Assembly: GCF_000276665.1 (NCBI RefSeq)
Contig: NW_004955438.1
Location: 12,131,683 to 12,195,682, forward strand
DNA from: Chinchilla lanigera
Taxonomy: Eukaryota > Chordata > Mammalia > Rodentia > Chinchillidae
Direction: 5' to 3'
Length of the DNA stretch: 64,000 nucleotides
How positions within the stretch are numbered: position 1 is the first letter of the stretch; each line of letters begins with the position of its first letter. The position numbers and the translations under genes were made by a program. Under the pieces are notes generated by a model. The model did not search any database and was not told the DNA's origin. It saw nothing but the letters and a program-made list of their open reading frames with translations. Shown here piece after piece: positions 57,600 to 64,000 of this stretch.

Positions 57600-57730
57600 T
57601 TATATCTTTCTCTTTTCAAAGATCAGAAGCTAAATAATTTTCCCCAAACAGTGTAGTTACTTGACTAGGAGAGCTAGGAATGGAATCCAGGTCTCAAACC
57701 CCAAAACCCAACCCCTTCCTGTTGTATCCC
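57600..57730 (-). mobile_element. MIR SINE
   Basis: 'ttttcaaagatcagaagcta', 'aattttccccaaacagtgta' and 'ggaatggaatccaggtctca' are antisense MIR. Confidence 0.65.
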
Positions 57731-57907
57731 ATCATCTCTGAGGCTAAATAGCTCCTTTAAATGTGTGTTTTTAGATACCTTTGAGGATGGCTTTTGTGCA
57801 CAGCAAAGATTATTCGGTGGTTACATTTGCTTTTATAATTAATATTTGACTTATAGAAATTATAAATTTAAAAACTTACACACCTAAAACTCTTCAGGGT
57901 TTTGGAT

Positions 57908-58128
57908 CAGAGATTGGCAAACTACAGCCTATAGGCCAGAACTAGCTGGCTGCCTATTTGTGTAAATAATGTTTGGTTGGAGCACAGCCACACCTGTTCA
58001 TTCACAAATTGTCTGTGTTGTTTTTTGCTTTACAACCCAGTTGAATAGTTTCAACAGAGACCATAGGGTCCATAAAGTCTAAGATATTCACTACATGGCT
58101 CTTCACAGAAAAAATCTGCCAAACTCTG
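57908..58128 (+). mobile_element. MER20, full length
   Basis: From 'agagattggcaaactacagc' to 'aatctgccaaactctg', about 220 bases, as expected for MER20, with both ends preserved. Confidence 0.92.
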
Positions 58129-58349
58129 TTAGATTCACTTTATAGATCTTATTCTACATGCAAAGTTAGCAAATTCTGATAACCACTAGAAAAGAGGTTT
58201 TTATAAATTCAGTGAAAGTTTCTTTAAACATTTCAAACTACATTTACATATTTAATATTAGATTTCCTTTTCATGTAGCTCAAGTATATATCTTAACTAA
58301 CAAAAACCTTCCCAAATGTTTGTGTTATTCTTGTAAATCCAATAAACCA

Positions 58350-58455
58350 TGTTGAGTCCTGTAACTATATGTATATATAACTTATAACTATGTTGAAACC
58401 TCTAATTATATGTATAATTTCTAGCTATAACTATAATTTTATAACTATGTTAAGT
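58350..58455. repeat. AT-rich degenerate tandem repeat
   Basis: 'ataactatgttgaaacctct' and 'aattatatgtata'-type phrases recur about every 45-50 bases. Confidence 0.6.
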
Positions 58456-58459
58456 TTTA

Positions 58460-60475
58460 AATTCTTTTAAGTGCTTCACTGCTTTGTACATATATGGAAA
58501 AATTTCAGTGTAGAAATCACAGGCTTAAATTGTAATTTTTATTCAGAATACTAAAACTGACCTGTTTAGCCAAGATGCTAAATTCTCTTACACAAAAATT
58601 AACAAATATGGACAGATTCCTTCTGCCATAAACATAAGTATTGTAGGCTTTTTTCCTATGCTTAAATGTAAATCACCTCAAGTTTAAGTTGATTTAGAGG
58701 CCGGTGGACCTAGGGCCACGTGTCTATCAGGCGACATGTGGTACCCTACCAATTTGCTAGAAGTTGAGATCACCTTTTATCACTGGGATTCTCGTGGTTC
58801 CTCCTCAAAAGCAGAAAGAACCATGGTAGCTAAGGCCGCTTGATTCTCTGGATAGCCTATTAGGACTGCTACATCCAGGGACAGAAGTTACAAAAGCCTC
58901 CAGCAATCTTAGAACACAGAGGCCTCAGGAATGAAGGTTTCATGTCACCAGGCAAAGACGTCCAGGGCTCTGAGCACTTCGCTGGGAGCAGAGACTACCA
59001 TGAATGGGAAGAAGAAGGAGAAGCTACAAATACCAATGATAAGTCATGACTAAAGAGCAAACGTGAGGATTGTAGTACTGTGCTTTATTTTTCCTTTCTA
59101 TTACTTACATCTATTAATAACTTTTGTTTTACTCTTTCCTCCTTCCCCCTACTGTTCTATGAAGGGATTTGGAATCACAATGAACTCTCCTTCAGTCCAC
59201 GGGTTGTAGGACATCAAAAACGGGCTGTGACTAGGTTAAAAGGAAAAAAACTAAACATTACCCAGTCATGGATATTGCGAAGTGTGGGTCTCCCCTTGGG
59301 GAGTGGGCAAATGTGTTTGAATGTTAGTGAGGACCTGTGTGTTTATGGAAGCTCAATTTAGGAAGCAGAATGCCTATGAATGTTTAATGGCCAAAGGCGG
59401 AGTATGCAGTGGATCGGTGCTCCAGCACCGTAGCCATTCCAAGGTCTTTTTCGTGTAGCTTCCTCTTCCAGAGAGGTGGAACACCACACACTCTTTTTTC
59501 TCAGGCTTCCCGGAAGCAGAGCTCTAAGTGTAATTTAGGTTCTCAGGATGCACTTGCTTGGTTCCAAATTTCCTTCTGATGCTCTGCTGTTTCTCCTGGG
59601 GAGTCATGGGACATTTCAACAGGGTTAACAGAGGTCCCAGTGTGTGACCACCACATAGCCTTGGAGGAGTCAAGGGAGGGCATGGACCCTCCATCTTGAG
59701 GGTGTGGATTTCAGGAGGTAACTGCTGCAATGGAGATTTCCTGGTGCTGGTGGTTTCCTAATGAAGGCAGATTTCTGATCACAGCAGTGGCAGTGCGGCT
59801 CCTAAACCAGAAGCTATAATGGCAGCTACATAGCTTGGAGGAGGTTTTCTGTTGCACAAAAGGTGTGCGTTGCCGTGGTGACCCAGTTGTATTGAATTGG
59901 TTTGGACAGTTATTCCTGAAGCTCAACTCAGAGTGCTTCCACAACCTTAAAAACAAGCATAGGAGCCATTTATCACCCTAAAGTAGAAATTTCTTTCTAC
60001 TTAAATCCCAAGAGTGGATTCTGATCTCTGCCAGGAAAACCTAATTTTCTCAAGAAGGTATTTCCTTCCCTAGGTCTTTAGTCTTGTGAAGTTATCAAAA
60101 TTCTCCATTTTTTCATGTGTTTCCTATGTGGTATGCCTCACAATCTCACATGTATTTGAAAATCATCCCTCTTGTGGCCTTACCTGACTATGTTATATCT
60201 GCATACATTATGAGCATTATTCTATGGTCAGCTTTATTTTCCCATCCACTTTGCTATTTTAGGTGCCTAGCAACCATGCTATGCTTTGACTTGCCAAGAT
60301 ATCCGTATACAGTACTGTTCTCACTAGCGCCTAGCCTATGTCCTGGACTTTCCCCCTCTCCTTGTACCTTCTCCCTCCTTAATCAAAATGTCTGGTTTAT
60401 GTCCTGTCAAAATCCTTTTCTCTGTGGCTAGTTTAATAAAGGAATTTAGGTTAACTGGTGATAGTGGAAACAATG
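58460..60475. other. Unassigned non-coding DNA
   Basis: 2 kb with no repeat recognised and no credible exon. Frames up to 104 codons lack features. It is among the longest repeat-free runs in the window. Confidence 0.4.
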
Positions 60476-60479
60476 TTTT

Positions 60480-60735
60480 AATATTGATAATGCTAATGAC
60501 AGTCACTTCTGATACTGAGTGTTGACTGCCTGCCAAGAACTTTTTAAGAATTATCTCATTTAATTATTCAAAACCCCCAAGCCTAATGAGCTAAATGTTA
60601 TCATTCCCATTTTATAGAGGAGAAGCCTGAGGCCTAGAGAGGCGTAAAAATATGATTAAAGTCAAACAGCCAGAACCAGAACTTGAACCAGAGCTGAGGC
60701 CACAGTTGAGTCTAATAACTACATTGCCTTTTCAA
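60480..60735 (-). mobile_element. MIR SINE, near full length
   Basis: 'agaattatctcatttaatta', 'cccattttatagaggagaag' and 'cagaacttgaaccagagctg' cover almost the entire antisense MIR. Confidence 0.85.
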
Positions 60736-60739
60736 ATGC

Positions 60740-62763
60740 AAAGGAATGATTTGAAAATTCTAGGTGGCCTTACAACTTATAAGGACGAGTTTAGGATGTG
60801 ACAGTTTTCTACCAACAGAAGCATTTGTATTGTACTGAGATCAGGAGAGCTAAGTATAATAGCTAAACAAGATTTCACCTCTTGTGGTAACATAACCATT
60901 CCTGTGGTAACAAGATAAACTTTTTGGTTTATTTCACTGCACTATACAAGAAATGAAACTGGAAAACATGAACATTTAAAGAACAATAAAGGTATATAAC
61001 TAAATGAACAAAAGTAGAGAAATCTGAAGAAATGGAGGTTAGTATATCCTTATGATAAAAAATATTTCATTAAACAGTCCATATTACGATAACTTCTAAA
61101 AGATGAAAGTAGTATAGATAAAACAGTAAATCGAGTTTAATGCAGGATTAGGCAAGAAGCTGGTAGTCTGTAATCATGTAAGATGCTTAAAGCTTAGTTC
61201 ACTGGTTATTTGGAAAACAGGAAAGGTGAGCATGCAAAATGGATCTCGTGTTTGATAAACATTAGGTTCCTGAGGAAACAATAACCATAAATGATAAGAT
61301 AGAAACCTTGTAATCCTGGAAACTAACGAGAACAGCTGCATGGAGATCATTTCCACAGTAGGAAATTATGTGGAAAATCTAGTGAGGTTTTCAACGTTCC
61401 AATATTCCTACTAAAGTAGGGCATGCATAAACCCATGGGCTCCTCCGGTGTCTGTTTAACTCTCTGAAGTCGCCAATGAAGAATGAGAAGTGAAGGCTGA
61501 ACTAACTCATGTGTGTAACTCAGCCTCTATCTAGAGAAAACCACCAACTAGTTCAAGAGCCGATCTGGGCAGTTCTGTCCGCCAAACACTCATGGACACT
61601 TTCCAACGTCTTACAGTCACGTTGTTCTGGGCTCAGACTGATGAATAACCCCTGTGAAAGGAACTGTAGGGCAATGAATGAATAATCAAAGAGGCTATGA
61701 AAATTACCAAATAAAAGTTAATGTTTGCAAATACTAATTTAATTGTATTATAAAATTCATTGTTATTGCTTCTGCTATTGTCACATTGAAACTACCAAAT
61801 TCTGAAGATTTGTGATCTGACTTGCCCTTTGAACAAAAAATTAATTAAGTAGCATACTTTCTTAGTTTCCCCTGCCCCAGTGGTGCTAAACACGGAACTG
61901 TTCTTTTCAGGCTCTTTATCTCACTCCCACAATTCATTTCATACCCTCCACCATGCAGATTACAAGGTTCAGTTTTGACACCGCGGCAGAAAATGACTAG
62001 GCGTACAGGACAGATAGCTACAGATAGGTAAATAGATCTTTCATACGATCATTTGCTTAACTACAACCCCATTTGCAAACTAAAAAGTATACGAAAGTGG
62101 TTTTTGAAGAGATTAAGTACTTTGGCAAACTGAAGCATAAAAAAGTTCCAAATGGATGGTGCTTTGGAGTAGAGAAACGTTCGCATTGAATACGCTTTTG
62201 AAAGACGCTGTGGAGGATTCTCAGTCTAAGATTGCGGTGGTTGTTCTGTCTCCAGGTTCAAGTGTTGCTCAATCAGCAAGGTGCTCAATTCCCAGTGATT
62301 GCTGCGCGTTTCCTTGTTGATCAAGAAAATGCATATTCTCAGCCGAGATACATTTACCAGTACGTTTACCATAAAAATGAATGTACGAAATAGGGTTTTG
62401 ATTTAAATTTTCCAGTGGCAGGAGATGGAGAAAAATCTATGCAGAAGATTCTACTTGAAAAGCTCTGATTCAAATAAGTCCAAAGAGAATGCTTCTCTAC
62501 GTACCTAATGTTGTCTTTGAATTAGATAGAAAGCTTTTCTAGCTCAGAGCCCTTGTCAATTTGATTAAACTCACAAACACGTGACTGACTCCGCCTTAGT
62601 TAAAAATACTCTCAAGCCCGAGAACGGCTGAGAAGCCTGTAGCTTTGTGTTTGCGAGTGGGTCTTTTGTGGGTTCTGGGGCAGGGCGATCATTACACTAG
62701 CTAAAGATTGTGTACGTTTAAATTTAAAACCCTACAACTGAATTCTCCGGGCCCAGCTCATTA
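60740..62763. other. Unassigned, repeat-poor DNA upstream of the CpG island
   Basis: 2 kb with no recognised repeat or gene. AT-rich up to 61.85 kb, then more even. Promoter-proximal position makes regulatory elements likely, but I can name none. Confidence 0.4.
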
Positions 62764-62777
62764 CAAAGAGAAGTTTA

Positions 62778-62882
62778 TTTTTTTTTTTTTACTTTTTATT
62801 TTTTTCCGGTACCGGGAAACGAACTCACGACCTCACGCTTGCCAGGCAAGCGCTGTGCTGCTGAGCTAAATTCCCAGCCCCG
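62778..62882 (-). mobile_element. ID SINE with near-perfect 14-bp TSD
   Basis: Reverse-orientation ID (box B 'gaactcacga' reversed, box A 'gagctaaatt' degraded). Flanked by CAAAGAGAAGTTTA (62764-62777) and CAAAGAGAAATTTA (62883-62896). Lies about 600 bases upstream of the putative start codon. Confidence 0.95.
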
Positions 62883-63293
62883 CAAAGAGAAATTTAGAAG
62901 AATGCAAATTCCATTCCAGGATCCAGCACACCCTTCCAGGCACGGACGTTTTCTGTTTGAAATGGCCCTGGAGAAATACGATACTCGTTTCCACTGTTGT
63001 TTTAAAGGGCAGATTTGGAAGCCGCTTGTTTTCTGCATTTTCTTTTACGCAAGATCAAAGATCTTTTTGGGTGAAAACCCTTGAAAGAAGTGGCGACATC
63101 AGGCCACAGATGTGTGTACGTGCGGACGTGCACACTGCGGCACAGGTGGGGTAAAAATGTCCAACGAGGTTCCAAAGCCCCCCAAGTCCTCTCGGCCTAG
63201 ACCCAGCGCGGACAACCATTACGGTGCCCACGAAACAAACTGGGAAGTCTCCCAGCTGTTACCCGGGCGCAGTCGGGGGACTATTGAGTCGGG

Positions 63294-63298
63294 CCAAT
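63294..63298 (+). promoter_or_regulatory. CCAAT box
   Basis: CCAAT in 'gggccaatcgg', 173 bases upstream of the candidate start codon, a usual NF-Y position in CpG island promoters. Confidence 0.5.
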
Positions 63299-63464
63299 CG
63301 GCCTGAGCGCGGCTATGCTTGGGGGCGACTCGGTTCCTCCCTGGCTACCCGCGAGCGCGAGGTCCGGTCGCAGCCCGAGGAAACGAGCCAGGGACGCCGC
63401 CCAGTCGCCCACTCGGGGTCCGAGCTTCCTCGCGGGCTCCGCCGGCTACCAAAGAGGCGGCTGC

Positions 63465-63478
63465 GCTGCCATGGCAAC
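63465..63478 (+). promoter_or_regulatory. RFX X-box-like palindrome
   Basis: GCTGCCATGGCAAC matches the palindromic X-box GTTGCCATGGCAAC at 13 of 14 positions. RFX factors use such sites at promoters of ciliary and other genes. The ATG in its centre is also the candidate start codon. Confidence 0.6.
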
Positions 63479-63506
63479 GGCGGCCCCCTCCCTCCCCTGC
63501 CCGGCG
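63471..63506 (+). CDS. Candidate first coding exon, cut by assembly gap
   Basis: The ATG at 63471 lies in a strong context (gccATGG, purine at -3 and G at +4), in a CpG island and after a CCAAT box. It opens 12 codons, MATAAPSLPCPA, and then meets the 100-N gap. An Ala/Pro-rich start is common for genes in CpG islands but names no family. I do not recognise the gene. No splice donor is visible after the gap, so the exon probably ends within the N run, or this ATG is untranslated. If real, the gene extends to the right of this window. Confidence 0.3.
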
Positions 63507-63606
63507 NNNNNNNNNNNNNNNNNNNNNNNNNNNNNNNNNNNNNNNNNNNNNNNNNNNNNNNNNNNNNNNNNNNNNNNNNNNNNNNNNNNNNNNNNNNNNN
63601 NNNNNN
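63507..63606. other. Assembly gap, exactly 100 N
   Basis: A run of 100 N of the kind used for gaps of unknown size, placed in the most GC-rich part of the window. Confidence 0.98.
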
Positions 63607-63850
63607 GGGCGTCCGCCTCCGCGGCGCGGCCTCTGGGCTTCCACCCTTCACCTACTTCAGCCGGGCGGAGCCGGAGATGGGGGAGGGTGGGCGAGGCGCT
63701 CCAGAAGCCACGTGGTGGCCAAGGGTCTGAGCGCTCTTTCTCCCTTGCTAGGGTCTCTTCCGGGTCAAGACGGCATCCGCTTTCCCCTTGGCCCACAAGT
63801 ATTGTGTCCCGCGCCCTGGGAGGAGATGGCGCTCACCGAGTGTAAATGAA

Positions 63851-64000
63851 CGAAAACACTTGAAAATTGTTTTCTCTCTTGATTTCCCCTCCCCCAGTCG
63901 CCTCTAGCTCTAGAAAGATAGTAAAGTCCCCAAACTCCTCCAAAGGCCCTTAATCTACTGTTGTCCCTCCCCTCTGAAAGGAAGCATTTCTTAAACTTCA
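63851..64000. other. Downstream flank of the CpG island
   Basis: CpG content drops and pyrimidine-rich DNA follows. Probably start of the first intron if the candidate gene runs to the right. No exon visible. Confidence 0.35.

Larger units (their letters stand above)
63100..63850. promoter_or_regulatory. CpG island promoter
   Basis: Dense CpG and GC-rich DNA in contrast to the AT-rich window, with no TATA box. It includes a CCAAT box (63294-63298), an RFX X-box-like site (63465-63478) and an E-box CACGTG (63709-63714). A 100-N gap sits inside it. The strand of transcription is inferred only from the ATG. The overlapping frames of 99-176 codons on both strands are products of GC-rich DNA and the run of N. 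Confidence 0.85.

Noticed and set aside
63224..63845. Frames of 99-176 codons on both strands around the gap
   Set aside because: They are stop-poor because of GC content and 100 N. Only the ATG at 63471 has context to support it.

Overview
This is nuclear DNA of a placental mammal, almost certainly a non-murid rodent. B1 elements (7SL-derived, with the rodent internal duplication) and ID elements (tRNA-Ala-derived) lie on a background of older mammalian repeats: L2, MIR, MER5, MER20, Tigger, mariner, MaLR and ERVL LTRs, and L1. The B1 and ID copies still have near-perfect target-site duplications (TSDs), so these families were active recently. The L1 and ID subtypes do not look like mouse or rat. 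A castorimorph such as a beaver or kangaroo rat is my guess at low confidence.

The window is essentially a gene desert, either intergenic or intronic. No multi-exon gene can be supported. The open reading frames are short and are chance frames, repeat-derived frames or low complexity. The only feature with real gene-promoter character is a CpG island at about 63.1-63.85 kb. It carries a CCAAT box, an E-box and a 13/14 match to the palindromic RFX X-box. A well-placed ATG sits inside the X-box and opens a 12-codon frame that runs into a 100-N assembly gap. The one recognisable host gene relic is a processed pseudogene of FCF1 (small-subunit rRNA processing factor) on the minus strand at 38.85-39.45 kb, with two frame-disrupting deletions.

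Layout. 0-5 kb: L1M, L2 and MER5-like relics. 5-9 kb: a B1 and a 5'-inverted L1 hit by another B1. 9.2-10.3 kb: a 1.1 kb L2. 10.9-14.9 kb: simple repeats, L2/MIR scraps and a 63-bp minisatellite. 15-17.75 kb: a cluster of minus-strand ERVL-type LTRs with a scrap of pol. 18.2-21.6 kb: a Tigger MITE, an L1 3' end with ~160-bp monomers, and a second L1 inserted in a hAT MITE. 23.2-26.3 kb: an ERVL provirus relic plus LTRs. 27.7-30.7 kb: an L2 split by a MER5 and then by a MaLR provirus. 31.7-32.4 kb: a solo ERVL-type LTR with a perfect TSD. 32.8-34.7 kb: an L2 split by MLT1, and a hAT MITE split by another MLT1. 35-44 kb: sparse repeats, the FCF1 pseudogene, a MaLR LTR, a foldback mariner and an L2. 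44-63 kb: ID and B1 insertions, MIRs, MER20 and an old L1, separated by repeat-poor DNA that may hold conserved non-coding elements.

Nothing here supports a new multi-gene biological system. The points most worth checking are the X-box promoter, the mariner-derived inverted element, the monomer-bearing L1 3' tails, the tail-only retrotransposition footprint at 37.3 kb and the nested insertion chronology. Repeat family names come from recalled consensus features, not a database search, so subfamily assignments are approximate.
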